Shown one piece after another: positions 41,579 through 49,798 of a stretch of DNA of 64,000 nucleotides. Within the stretch, counting starts at the first letter, position 1. Each line of letters starts with the position of its first letter. The DNA is from Beijerinckia sp. 28-YEA-48. Its GTDB lineage: Bacteria; Pseudomonadota; Alphaproteobacteria; Rhizobiales; Beijerinckiaceae. A program made the translations under genes and the position numbers. Under the pieces are notes generated by a model that was not told the DNA's origin, ran no database searches, and saw only the letters and a list, made by a program, of their open reading frames with translations. The stretch is from assembly GCF_900104955.1 (NCBI RefSeq), contig NZ_FNSI01000001.1, positions 1,212,001 through 1,276,000 of the forward strand, written 5' to 3'.

Positions 41579-42064
41579 ATGCCGGCTCACGTGCAAACCC
41601 AAGCGCAATCTCACGTGCAAACTCAAGCCAGGACCGATCTCGAGATCGATCGCGCGGCTCACACCATCAGGCTGACGCGCAGCTTCGACGCATCGCGGGC
41701 CGAGATATTCGAAGGCTGGACGAAACCGGAGCATGTCTCCCAATGGTGGGACCCAGCCGGTCAGCCTCTCGTGGTTTGCGAGATTGATTTGCGTCTAGGT
41801 GGCGCATTCACATTTACCACCAAGGCTCGTCCGGACATGCCGTTCACGGGAATCTATCGCGAGATCGCGCCACCCGATCGTCTCGTGTTCGAGGCCTTGG
41901 CTGCCACCGGACGCGTCATGCTTCAGGATGTTGCGGGCAAAACCAAGATGACGGTCGAGATCGAATGTCATTCGGCCGAACAGCTCGATCAATATCTGAA
42001 GATGGGCATCGATGTCGGCACGTCGCAAACTCTCGACAATCTCGTCGCCTTCATGCGGCGCTGA
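41579..42064 (+). CDS. SRPBCC (AHSA1-like) domain protein
   Basis: 161 residues from the ATG at 41579, immediately after the ArsR stop. The N-terminus has a short direct repeat ('HVQTQAQSHVQTQA') of no clear role. The START/Bet v 1-like fold follows: 'IRLTRSFDASRAEIFEGWTK', 'PEHVSQWWDPAG', 'CEIDLRLGGAFTFTTK', 'FTGIYREIAPPDRLVFE'. The Trp-Trp after a substrate-contacting helix and the LRxGG strand are typical of AHSA1-type proteins encoded with ArsR regulators. It probably binds a hydrophobic small molecule; its function and ligand are unknown. Confidence 0.9.
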   Translation: MPAHVQTQAQSHVQTQARTDLEIDRAAHTIRLTRSFDASRAEIFEGWTKPEHVSQWWDPAGQPLVVCEIDLRLGGAFTFTTKARPDMPFTGIYREIAPPDRLVFEALAATGRVMLQDVAGKTKMTVEIECHSAEQLDQYLKMGIDVGTSQTLDNLVAFMRR

Positions 42065-42088
42065 TCGTCGTCTCTCAGAGCGCTGAAT

Positions 42089-42757
42089 TCACCACACGCC
42101 CGGGACGAACCTGTATTTCACTCGCTGGCTATAGGCATCGTAGTCAGCGAACTGGTGGCGCAGCGTGTCTTCCTCATGCACCGAGCGCCAGGCGAGCGCG
42201 AGGCTGAGCAGGATGGAAATCCATAGGCCGTTCCAGGAGCCCAGCAGAAGGGGAACACCGAGGAAGAAGAAAAGCGCGCTCGTATACATCGGGTGTCGGA
42301 CCAGCGCGTAAGGACCGGTGTCGATGATCTTTTGCCCCTCTTGGATTTTCACCACCGGCGCGGCGAAGGCATTGGCATTGAAGGTCCAGGCGCAGCCGGC
42401 ATATTCGAGAATGATGCAGAGCGCGCCGAAGCCTTGCAGCCAGGGCGGCACGGCGGTGAAGCCTGTGCGCGCCGCGTCCCCGGCCATGAAGGCGAGCCAG
42501 GCGCAGGCGATGACAATGAACAGGCTGAGGAAGATCTTGTCCCAGCGCTCTTGGCCGGACTGGAACGGTGAGCCCATGCGCTTCTTCAACAGTTCCGGGC
42601 TGTAGCGCGAGAGCCAGGCGATGAAGGCGGCGCTGCCGATCGCGAAGATGACGAGCAGCGCCCAGGCACCGGGATAAGCGAAAGTGCCGGCGGGCCAGAA
42701 CAGCAGTGCCGCCATGAATACGGTCCAGGCAAATGTTTTCAGCTGATAGAGGACCAT
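42089..42757 (-). CDS. Isoprenylcysteine carboxyl methyltransferase-like membrane protein
   Basis: 222 residues, about five membrane helices. The C-terminal part carries the ICMT/PEMT signature: 'KIIDTGPYALVRHPMYTSAL' (Arg-His-Pro-Met-Tyr, SAM-binding region) and 'SVHEEDTLRHQFADYDAYSQ' (Glu-Glu pair). Such bacterial proteins methylate unknown lipid or isoprenoid carboxylates or amines using S-adenosylmethionine. It is 17 bp downstream of the small four-helix membrane gene on the same strand, so the two are likely one operon, divergent from the GbsR/MarR regulator. Confidence 0.88.
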   Translation of the reverse strand: MVLYQLKTFAWTVFMAALLFWPAGTFAYPGAWALLVIFAIGSAAFIAWLSRYSPELLKKRMGSPFQSGQERWDKIFLSLFIVIACAWLAFMAGDAARTGFTAVPPWLQGFGALCIILEYAGCAWTFNANAFAAPVVKIQEGQKIIDTGPYALVRHPMYTSALFFFLGVPLLLGSWNGLWISILLSLALAWRSVHEEDTLRHQFADYDAYSQRVKYRFVPGVW

Positions 42758-42774
42758 GGATCGCTCCGTAATGT

Positions 42775-43197
42775 TCAGTGATCACGCGGTTTGGCGATCC
42801 ATCCGACGTAGGTCAGGTAAAGGCCGATCAGCGTGAACAAGCCGAAGCTCAGGCGCAGCAGAGTTTGATGCGGCATCAAGGCCTCGCCGCCGCGTATCAT
42901 CAGATTGGGTGCGACGAGCACTATGGCGCCACGTAACACCAAGAGCCAGCCGAACAGTGAGATGAGGACGGCTGCTGGAGCCCGCCAATATTGATGAAGC
43001 GCGATGATGATCATGCCGCAGAGCAGCAGCAAAGCGCCGGTGATCCACACCACCGCGCCATTGGCGAAAAAATCCGAGAACATCGCGGCCATGGTTGGCA
43101 TGCGATAGGCGGCCACGGCTGTGACGATGGCGAGAAAGGGGCCGAGGACCCTTGCGAACGCGCGGGTGCGGGCCGGGGATGAACTGGAATAGGACAT
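42775..43197 (-). CDS. Small four-helix membrane protein of unknown function
   Basis: 140 residues from the ATG at 43197, which is preceded by GGAGG 5 nt upstream; an earlier in-frame Met at 43245 has no such site. Four hydrophobic helices can be seen ('VLGPFLAIVTAVAAY', 'GAVVWITGALLLLCGMIIIA', 'APAAVLISLFGWLLVLRGAI', 'FGLFTLIGLYLTYVGWIA'). I do not recognise the family. It is first in a two-gene unit with the membrane methyltransferase and divergent from the GbsR/MarR regulator at 43305, which is its probable repressor. Confidence 0.8.
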   Translation of the reverse strand: MSYSSSSPARTRAFARVLGPFLAIVTAVAAYRMPTMAAMFSDFFANGAVVWITGALLLLCGMIIIALHQYWRAPAAVLISLFGWLLVLRGAIVLVAPNLMIRGGEALMPHQTLLRLSFGLFTLIGLYLTYVGWIAKPRDH

Positions 43198-43293
43198 GGT
43201 GGCCTCCAACGTCAGCGAACCGCGCTGTGGCGAGGCGAAGTCCAAGTGTCGGCTGAACGAGCGGACACGATGGACATTCTCACATCATCTAGT

Positions 43294-43315
43294 ATATTCG
43301 ATATATGTCGAATAT
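43294..43315. promoter_or_regulatory. Operator dyad covering the GbsR/MarR start codon
   Basis: ATATTCGA (43294-43301) and TCGAATAT (43308-43315) are perfect 8-bp inverted arms with a 6-bp spacer that contains the ATG at 43305. TGGACA (43271-43276) and TATATT (43293-43298), 16 bp apart, make a promoter whose start falls at about 43305, so the mRNA is probably leaderless. The regulator would shut off its own gene and perhaps the divergent membrane operon. Confidence 0.7.
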
Positions 43316-43769
43316 GTCAAATCTTGAGCCGGATCAACGGCGTTTTATCGACGAAATTGCCAGGCTGTTCGTGCCCTGGGGTGTGCCGCAGTCAGCAGCC
43401 AGCCTCTATGGCTATCTGTTGCTTCGCCCCGAAGCCGCCGATCTCGATGAAATTGTGCGCGATCTTGAGATCAGCAAGAGCAGCGCCAGCGTCGCGGGCC
43501 GGTTGCTTGAGCAATATATGCTCGCGCGTCGTCTGCGCGTGCGTGGCAGTAAGCGTATCCTCTACGAGGTTTCTGAGAATTACGAGGAAATGCTGAGCCA
43601 GCAGAACCGGCTCTTGGAAGCACTGGCGAACCAGCTGCTGGCGGGAGCGGAGGTGAGCCAGTCGAAAAAGATTCAGCTGCGGCTGAAGGAGATGGCGACC
43701 TTCAACCTGGCGGCACGCGATGCGATGAAGGATCTGCTGCGCGCCATGGCCGCGAAACGCCGCGGGTAA
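43305..43769 (+). CDS. GbsR/MarR family transcriptional regulator
   Basis: 154 residues from the ATG at 43305; a second ATG three codons later (43314) is an alternative. It has the GbsR-type winged helix: 'QRRFIDEIARLFVPWGVPQS', 'ASLYGYLLLRPEAADLDEIV', 'LEISKSSASVAGRLLEQYML' (recognition helix) and 'RRLRVRGSKRILYEVSENYE'. A C-terminal helical dimerisation part follows. No Shine-Dalgarno is present. A perfect dyad overlaps the start codon, so it is probably autoregulated. It is divergent from the small membrane protein/methyltransferase pair, and its end is marked by a strong hairpin. Confidence 0.9.
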   Translation: MSNMSNLEPDQRRFIDEIARLFVPWGVPQSAASLYGYLLLRPEAADLDEIVRDLEISKSSASVAGRLLEQYMLARRLRVRGSKRILYEVSENYEEMLSQQNRLLEALANQLLAGAEVSQSKKIQLRLKEMATFNLAARDAMKDLLRAMAAKRRG

Positions 43770-43796
43770 GTGCCGGGCAAACGTGCTGCCCGGCAC
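43770..43796. terminator. Perfect 10-bp hairpin between convergent genes
   Basis: GTGCCGGGCA (43770-43779) and TGCCCGGCAC (43787-43796) are perfectly complementary around a 7-nt loop. It starts right after the GbsR/MarR stop and lies 15 bp beyond the end of the convergent Bug gene. It is GC-rich without a T-run and probably serves both sides. Confidence 0.65.
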
Positions 43797-43811
43797 AGAT
43801 TTCAAGACGGA

Positions 43812-44804
43812 TCAGTTCAAGCGAATGTTGTTCTTCTGGATGACGTCGCTCCACTTCCGGCCTTCGTTGTCCAGGAAGCGGCCGAAAGCCTCCGGCGGCT
43901 CGTCGACGGGAACAAGCGACTGGCCTTCGAACCAGGATTTCAGTTCCGGTGTCTTCAACGCGGCGCGGATGGTGGTGTTGAGCTTGTCGATGATCGGGCG
44001 CGGCGTGTTGGCAGGCGCCAGCATGCCGACCCAGGATTGCACTTCGAAGCCCGGATAGGTCGTGGCGATGGTCGGGACCTCGGGCAGGACGGGAATGCGG
44101 TCGGCCGTGGTGACGGCAAGGGCCTTCAGCTTGCCAGCCCGGATGTGCTCCAGCACGGACGGCACGCTGACGAACATCACCTGCACCTGGCCGGCGACGA
44201 TATCGGCGATCGCCGGGGCGCCGCCGCGATAGGGCACATGGGTGATTTTGATGCCGGCCATTGTGTTGAACAGTTCGGCCGTGAGCTGATTGGAGCTGCC
44301 GATGCCGGTCGAAGCATAGTTCAAGGCGTCGGGTTTGGCCTTCGCCAGCGCGACCAGTTCGGCCACGGTGTTGGCTGGAACTGAAGGGTGAACGACAAGC
44401 GCGAGCGGCGACGTGGCGATCAATACAACCGGTGCCAAGTCCTTATGCGGATTGTAGGAGAGTTTATAGAGCTGATCGCTCACCGCATGGGTGTCGAACG
44501 TGTTCAGGAGCGTATAGCCATCGGGCGCGGCGCGGACGACTTCAGCGGTGCCAACGGTGCCACCGGCGCCGCCTTTATTCTCGATGAGAAACTGCTGCTT
44601 CAGCTCGGTGGTGAGCCGCGCGGTGAGGGCGCGTGTCGTGTTGTCGACGATGCCGCCGGCCGGGAAGGGCACGATGACGCGGATCATCCGATCGGGATAG
44701 GTCGCTTCAGCGCCAGAGGCATGAGGCAGAAACGCCGTGGTGAGGCCAGCGAACGCCAGGGTAGCCGCGTGGCGGCGGGTGATCGGAAGCACGGAGTTTT
44801 TCAC
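43812..44804 (-). CDS. Tripartite tricarboxylate transporter substrate-binding protein (Bug family)
   Basis: 330 residues from a GTG at 44804, chosen because it lies 5 bp after the cyclase gene's stop; an ATG at 44840 would run back into that gene. The leader is 'PITRRHAATLAFAGLTTAFL' with cleavage near 'ASGAEA'. The Bug fold is evident: 'YPDRMIRVIVPFPAGGIVDN', 'FLIENKGGAGGTVGTAEVVR', 'APDGYTLL', 'NYASTGIGSSNQLTAELFNT', 'THVPYRGGAPAIADIVAGQV'. Bug proteins capture carboxylates for TctAB-type permeases, but no tctAB genes are near, as is common for orphan Bug genes. The adjacent cyclase-family hydrolase suggests an aromatic or lactone-derived carboxylate. Confidence 0.93.
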   Translation of the reverse strand: MKNSVLPITRRHAATLAFAGLTTAFLPHASGAEATYPDRMIRVIVPFPAGGIVDNTTRALTARLTTELKQQFLIENKGGAGGTVGTAEVVRAAPDGYTLLNTFDTHAVSDQLYKLSYNPHKDLAPVVLIATSPLALVVHPSVPANTVAELVALAKAKPDALNYASTGIGSSNQLTAELFNTMAGIKITHVPYRGGAPAIADIVAGQVQVMFVSVPSVLEHIRAGKLKALAVTTADRIPVLPEVPTIATTYPGFEVQSWVGMLAPANTPRPIIDKLNTTIRAALKTPELKSWFEGQSLVPVDEPPEAFGRFLDNEGRKWSDVIQKNNIRLN

Positions 44805-44809
44805 TTGTT

Positions 44810-45598
44810 TCAGCCCTCGAGGATTGCGACCGCGCGGCACCAGGCCGCCGATCCGTTTTTAATTTTGATAGGGAAACAGCTCACGGTGAAACCATGAGAC
44901 GGGAGCTGATCCAGATTGGTCAGCTTTTCCATCTGGAAATAGCCGATGTCACGGCCGGCCTTGTGGCCTTCCCAGATGATCGCCGGATCATGATCGCGGC
45001 GATAGCGTTCGACGACGAATTTGAAAGCGGGATCCCAGCTATAAGAATCCGTGCCGACGACACGCACACCGCGCTCGGTTAGCCACAGGGTGGCATCGCG
45101 GCCGAAGCCGCAGGCGCTTTCCCAATAGTCTTCCAGGCCCTGGCGGGCGCCGGCGCGCGTGTTGGTGAGGACGATATCGAGTGGTTGCAGCTCATAGCCG
45201 ATGCGGGCGAACTCGGCCTCAACGTCGGCTGGCGTCACCACATAGCCGGCATCGAAATGGCGGAAGTCGAGTTTGACGCCAGGGCGCTGGCACCACTCGA
45301 GCGGCACTTCGTCGATGCCGGGCGCTGGCCGCCCACCGGGGACGAGCGCGTGATCGGTCGTCGGGTGGTAATGCCAGGGCGCGTCCATATGGGTGCCGGC
45401 GTGGGTCGATAGTTCCATCTGCTCGACGGCCCAGGCTTTGCCTTCTGGCAGATCCTGCGGGCCAATACCGTCGTAGAGTTTCGAAAACAAATCGAACGAC
45501 TGATCATGATCGACATAGTGGATCTTCGGCCGATGGTGCGGCGGCGATGTCATCTTGTCTTCGAGCGTCACGGAAAGATCGATAAAACGGCGTGCCAT
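44810..45598 (-). CDS. Cyclase family metal-dependent hydrolase (kynurenine formamidase-like)
   Basis: 262 residues. The metal-binding motif of the cyclase family is intact: 'STHAGTHMDAPWHYH' with His66, His70, Asp72 and His76. Also seen are 'FIDLSVTLEDKMTSPPHHRP' at the N-terminus and 'ACGFGRDATLWLTERGVRVV', 'GTDSYSWDP' towards the end. These zinc or manganese enzymes hydrolyse amides or lactones such as N-formylkynurenine. It is upstream of and 5 bp from the Bug binding protein gene, so the pair likely handles one external carboxylate or amide. The exact substrate is unknown. Confidence 0.9.
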   Translation of the reverse strand: MARRFIDLSVTLEDKMTSPPHHRPKIHYVDHDQSFDLFSKLYDGIGPQDLPEGKAWAVEQMELSTHAGTHMDAPWHYHPTTDHALVPGGRPAPGIDEVPLEWCQRPGVKLDFRHFDAGYVVTPADVEAEFARIGYELQPLDIVLTNTRAGARQGLEDYWESACGFGRDATLWLTERGVRVVGTDSYSWDPAFKFVVERYRRDHDPAIIWEGHKAGRDIGYFQMEKLTNLDQLPSHGFTVSCFPIKIKNGSAAWCRAVAILEG

Positions 45599-45952
45599 GT
45601 GCGGCCATAATCCCAGGGCTTGCTCCGCTGGGCGAAGCGAGGTTCAGAGCTGGCCGGAAGCATGGATTCAAGGCGTGGAGGAGTCGCGACGGACCGCGCT
45701 TCGCACGAGAGCCCCCAATCCAGCGCGCGACCGCGTCTCATTGTTGGGTGGCTTAATCATTTATATAATTGTGGTTGTCAACGATGAGCTGTCGCGGCGT
45801 TGTGAACAGGCGAAATGGAGCAGGAATAATGCTAGGCTCCGACCTCCTCGCAGGAGATGTCATCATGTTGGCCCCGCAGCGAATTTGACAAACGACCCTT
45901 CTCTGAAATCGACGACGAGCCTCTCTCTTTCCGTCAATCGCAGGCCGTACTG
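45599..45952. other. 354-bp divergent spacer between the cyclase gene and PutA
   Basis: No gene is supported. An AT-rich patch at about 45755-45785 (ATTTATATAATTGTGG) is the best promoter candidate for PutA. In-frame ATG codons upstream of 45953 exist, but AGGAG touches the one at 45857 with no spacing, so it was not chosen. No putative Lrp-like PutR regulator gene is adjacent. Confidence 0.45.
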
Positions 45953-48900
45953 ATGACAAGCGCCGAAAAGCCGGTATTCCCTTCGCCGACACAGGTTTAC
46001 CCGCCATTCGCGCCACCGATCTTGCCGCGGAGCGCCTTGCGTGAAGCCATCACCGCGCATGATCGCACCCCGGAAGCGGCGTGTCTCGCGCCGCTCCTCC
46101 AGCAGGCGAGTTTCGACACTGAAACGAAAACTGCGATCGCTGCATTGGCGCGCAAGTTCGTCACGGCGCTGCGCAGCAAGCCAAAAGCCTTTGGCATCGG
46201 CGAACTGGTGCAGGAATATTCGCTGTCGAGCGAGGAAGGCGTGGCCTTGATGTGCCTGGCCGAAGCCTTGTTGCGCATTCCCGACGCTGAGACGCGCGAC
46301 GCGCTGATCCGCGACAAGATTTCGACCGGCGACTGGCACGCTCATCTTGGCCATGATCGGTCATTGTTCGTCAACGCGGCGACCTGGGGGTTGGTTGTCA
46401 CGGGCAAGCTCACCGCCACGGTCAACGATACTGGCCTATCGGCCTCGCTGCTGCGGCTCATCCATCGCCTGGGTGAGCCGGTCATTCGTGGCGGCGTCGA
46501 CATGGCGATGAAAATGATGGGCGAGCAGTTCGTCATCGGCGAGACCATCGAGGAGGCCTTGCACAGGGCGCGCGACCAGGAAGATCTGGGCTTCCGATAT
46601 TCCTACGACATGTTGGGCGAGGCGGCCCTGACGGCGGAAGATGCCGCGCGCTATTTCAAGAGCTACCAAGAGGCGATCCACGCCATCGGCAAAGCGTCGG
46701 CCGGCCGTGGCGTTTACGCCGGCCCCGGCATATCGATCAAGCTTTCTGCACTTCATCCGCGCTATCAGCGCTCGCAAGCCGCGCGCGTGATGGATGAGTT
46801 GCTGCCGCGTGTCAAAGCACTGGCCGCGCTGGCGAAGACTTACGACATGGGTCTCAATATCGATGCGGAAGAAGCAGACCGTCTCGAACTGTCGCTCGAT
46901 CTGCTGGAGCATCTTGCCACCGACGTCGAGCTTGCTGGCTGGAATGGGCTCGGCTTCGTCGTGCAGGCCTATGGCAAACGATGCCCCTATGTCCTCGACT
47001 TCGTGATCGACCTGGCGCGACGCAGCGGGCGTCGCCTCATGGTGCGGCTGGTCAAGGGCGCCTATTGGGATGCGGAAATCAAGCGCGCGCAGGTCGATGG
47101 GCTGGAAGATTTTCCCGTGTTCACCCGCAAGGTGCATACGGACGTGTCCTATATCGCCTCCGCCCGCAAATTGCTTGACGCGACGAATGTGGTTTTCCCG
47201 CAGTTCGCCACTCACAATGCGCAGACGCTGGCAACGATCTACCATCTGGCCGGGCCTGAGTTTCACCTCGGTCAATACGAATTCCAATGTTTGCATGGTA
47301 TGGGCGAGCCGCTTTATTCCGAGATCGTCGGGTCGGCTGACCTCGATAGGCCCTGTCGCATCTATGCGCCGGTGGGCACGCACGAGACCTTGCTGGCTTA
47401 TCTTGTGCGTCGTCTTTTGGAGAATGGCGCCAACTCGTCCTTCGTTCACAAAATCTATGATGAGCATGTCGAGATCGATGAGCTGATCCGCGATCCAGCT
47501 GTCGTCGTGCAGGGCGAGGCGGTGCCGGGGCAGGGCCATCTGGGGATCGCGCTGCCGGCGCATTTGTTTGGTGACGCGCGTCTGAATTCGCGCGGCCTGG
47601 ATCTGACAAACGAGAATGTGCTTGCCTTGCTCTCGCAGGCGCTGACGGCGAGCCGCCGCGCCAATTGGGAAGCCAGGCCACTGCTGGTGCATGATCCGGT
47701 GGCACAGCCGCCGCGAACCCTCATCAATCCGGGCGACCATGCGGATGTCGTCGGCACGGTGATTGACGTATCGGAGGCGGATGCGCGATTGGCGGTTCGC
47801 TCCGCCGCTGGCAGTTCCTGGTCGTCCGTGCCCTTGGCGCATCGCGCCGCGTGTCTCAAGCGTGCCGCCGAGCTGCTGGATGCCAGGCGTTTCGATCTGA
47901 TCCCGCTGATCATGCGCGAAGCCGGAAAGTCGGCGGCCAATGCGGTGTCCGAAATTCGCGAGGCCACCGATTTTCTCCGCTATTACGCGGAGCAGGCGCA
48001 CGCGACCTTGTCCGTGGAGACGCCGCCGCTTGGCCCTGTCGTTTGTATCAGCCCGTGGAATTTTCCCCTCGCCATCTTCACCGGGCAGGTCGCGGCGGCG
48101 CTCGTCGCCGGCAATGCGGTTTTGGCCAAGCCGGCCGAAGAAACGCCGCTGATCGCTGCCGCCTGTATTGCCATTCTGCATGAAGCGGGTGTGACCCGCG
48201 ACGGCCTGCAGCTGGTTCCAGGGGATGGCGCCATCGGAGCCGCGCTGGTGGCGGCGCCTGAGGTCGCCGGTGTGGTTTTTACAGGTTCGACCGAGGTGGC
48301 CAAGAAAATCCAGGCGCAGCTCGCCAGCCGTCTTTCGGCGCAGGGCCGCGTCATTCCGCTGATCGCAGAGACGGGCGGACAGAATGCGATGATCGTCGAT
48401 TCCTCCGCGCTGCCGGAACAGGTGGTCGCCGATGTCCTTGCCTCGGCATTCGACAGCGCCGGGCAACGCTGTTCGGCGCTTCGGGTGTTGTGCCTGCAAA
48501 GCGATGTGGCCGAGAGGATCATGGACATGTTGCGCGGAGCGCTACGCGAACTCGATATCGGGCCGACGGATCGGCTTTCAACCGATGTCGGCCCCGTCAT
48601 CACGCAGGAAGCGGCTGAGACAATCACAGGCCATATCGAACGTATGCGCGGGCGTGGCCATCCTGTCCATCAGGTCGCGCCGGACGCAGCGGCAGCGAAC
48701 GGAACCTATGTGCCGCCGACAATTATTGAGATCGCCGACATCGCGGAATTGCAGCGTGAGGTCTTTGGCCCGGTTCTCCATGTGGTCCGCTTTCATCGGG
48801 AGGATCTCGATAAGACGATCGCCAAGATCAACGCCACCGGATACGGCCTGACCTTCGGCCTGCACACACGCATCGACGAGACCATCGCCCATGTGAGCGA

Positions 48901-49642
48901 ACGCGTGCAGGTCGGTAATATCTACGTCAATCGCAATATGATCGGCGCTGTCGTTGGTGTGCAGCCGTTTGGCGGCCGGGGCCTGTCAGGTACTGGGCCG
49001 AAGGCGGGTGGGCCGCTGTATATTCACCGCTTGGTGGCCAAAGCTGGCACGCTACCCAAGCGCGCTTCGGCCCGGGCTGACGAGGCGCTGCTGCAGTTCG
49101 TCGCCTGGCTCGAGCGAAAGGGCCTGGCCGAAGCGGCGCGGATCGCGCGCGATCAGGGCGATCACTCGCCGCTCGGCTTCAGTTGCGCATTGAAGGGCCC
49201 AGTCGGGGAAAGCAATCGCTATGTCCTGCAGCCGCGCGGCCGCGTGCTGATTGTGCCGCGGACGGAGGCGGGGCTTTTCTGCCAGATCGGCGCGGCGCTC
49301 GCGACCGGCAACGATATCGTGATCGATACCCATCACGGATTGGAGGGATCGCTGGCCAATCTGCCGATTGTGATCCAGCAGCGTGTGTCTTGGTTGGCGG
49401 ACTTGAAAACCGCAGGTTCATTCGCGGCGGTGCTTGTCGAGGGGGATGGCGATTTCGTCACATCTGTGAATGAACGCATGACGCAATGGCCGGGGCCGAT
49501 CCCCATCGTTCAGGCCGCCACGTCGCAAGAGGTTCGCTCAGGGGCCGATGCCTATTGCCTGCATTGGCTGGTCGAGGAGGTGGCGACGTCGATCAACACA
49601 GCGGCTGCGGGCGGCAATGCGAGCTTGCTGGCGCTGACGTAG
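45953..49642 (+). CDS. putA: Bifunctional proline dehydrogenase / L-glutamate gamma-semialdehyde dehydrogenase
   Basis: 1229 residues from the ATG at 45953. It has no N-terminal ribbon-helix-helix, so it is not a DNA-binding repressor. After a helical arm ('EEGVALMCLAEALLRIPDAE'), the proline dehydrogenase barrel spans about 190-500 ('ISIKLSALHPRYQ', 'NIDAEEADRLELSLDLLEHL', 'RLVKGAYWDAEIKRAQ', 'CLHGMGEPLY') with substrate-binding Arg486, Arg487 and Glu490. The aldehyde dehydrogenase domain (about 560-1040) has Glu806 and nucleophile Cys840 ('DSAGQRCSALRV'). A further 190-residue C-terminal aldehyde-dehydrogenase-fold domain makes this the long form. It oxidises proline to glutamate in two channelled steps at the inner membrane. 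Confidence 0.96.
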   Translation: MTSAEKPVFPSPTQVYPPFAPPILPRSALREAITAHDRTPEAACLAPLLQQASFDTETKTAIAALARKFVTALRSKPKAFGIGELVQEYSLSSEEGVALMCLAEALLRIPDAETRDALIRDKISTGDWHAHLGHDRSLFVNAATWGLVVTGKLTATVNDTGLSASLLRLIHRLGEPVIRGGVDMAMKMMGEQFVIGETIEEALHRARDQEDLGFRYSYDMLGEAALTAEDAARYFKSYQEAIHAIGKASAGRGVYAGPGISIKLSALHPRYQRSQAARVMDELLPRVKALAALAKTYDMGLNIDAEEADRLELSLDLLEHLATDVELAGWNGLGFVVQAYGKRCPYVLDFVIDLARRSGRRLMVRLVKGAYWDAEIKRAQVDGLEDFPVFTRKVHTDVSYIASARKLLDATNVVFPQFATHNAQTLATIYHLAGPEFHLGQYEFQCLHGMGEPLYSEIVGSADLDRPCRIYAPVGTHETLLAYLVRRLLENGANSSFVHKIYDEHVEIDELIRDPAVVVQGEAVPGQGHLGIALPAHLFGDARLNSRGLDLTNENVLALLSQALTASRRANWEARPLLVHDPVAQPPRTLINPGDHADVVGTVIDVSEADARLAVRSAAGSSWSSVPLAHRAACLKRAAELLDARRFDLIPLIMREAGKSAANAVSEIREATDFLRYYAEQAHATLSVETPPLGPVVCISPWNFPLAIFTGQVAAALVAGNAVLAKPAEETPLIAAACIAILHEAGVTRDGLQLVPGDGAIGAALVAAPEVAGVVFTGSTEVAKKIQAQLASRLSAQGRVIPLIAETGGQNAMIVDSSALPEQVVADVLASAFDSAGQRCSALRVLCLQSDVAERIMDMLRGALRELDIGPTDRLSTDVGPVITQEAAETITGHIERMRGRGHPVHQVAPDAAAANGTYVPPTIIEIADIAELQREVFGPVLHVVRFHREDLDKTIAKINATGYGLTFGLHTRIDETIAHVSERVQVGNIYVNRNMIGAVVGVQPFGGRGLSGTGPKAGGPLYIHRLVAKAGTLPKRASARADEALLQFVAWLERKGLAEAARIARDQGDHSPLGFSCALKGPVGESNRYVLQPRGRVLIVPRTEAGLFCQIGAALATGNDIVIDTHHGLEGSLANLPIVIQQRVSWLADLKTAGSFAAVLVEGDGDFVTSVNERMTQWPGPIPIVQAATSQEVRSGADAYCLHWLVEEVATSINTAAAGGNASLLALT

Positions 49643-49656
49643 AACGCGAAAATCTT

Positions 49657-49798
49657 ACCGTCATTGCGAACGTAGTGAAGCAATCCAGGAGTTAAGGCGT
49701 AGAGTCGCAGGCGCAACTAGATCTGCGCTACTGAAATTCTTGACATTTTACCACGTGCCACTGGATTGCCGCGTCGCTGCGCTCCTCGCAATGACGGT
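49657..49798. repeat. REP/MITE-like dispersed palindrome, about 142 bp
   Basis: The left end ACCGTCATTGCGAACG...AAGCAATCCAG (49657-49688) and the right end CTGGATTGCCGCG...CGCAATGACGGT (49761-49798) are imperfect inverted repeats flanking about 70 bp of unique sequence. Elements of this form (CGTCATTGCGA...GAAGCAATCCAG) are dispersed in Bradyrhizobium and related genomes. The right terminus ends on the first base of the TetR stop triplet (49798-49800), so the element follows PutA and abuts, and may have supplied, the end of the TetR gene. Confidence 0.7.

Noticed and set aside
45857-45952. Longer PutA start with an N-terminal DNA-binding segment
   Set aside because: The added 32 residues do not form a ribbon-helix-helix, and the ribosome site touches the upstream ATG with no spacing.
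46436-48499. 687-codon open frame on the minus strand inside putA
   Set aside because: It is antisense to conserved catalytic regions of PutA. In high-GC DNA the opposite frame stays open by chance; its product is Arg/Gln/His-rich and matches no fold.
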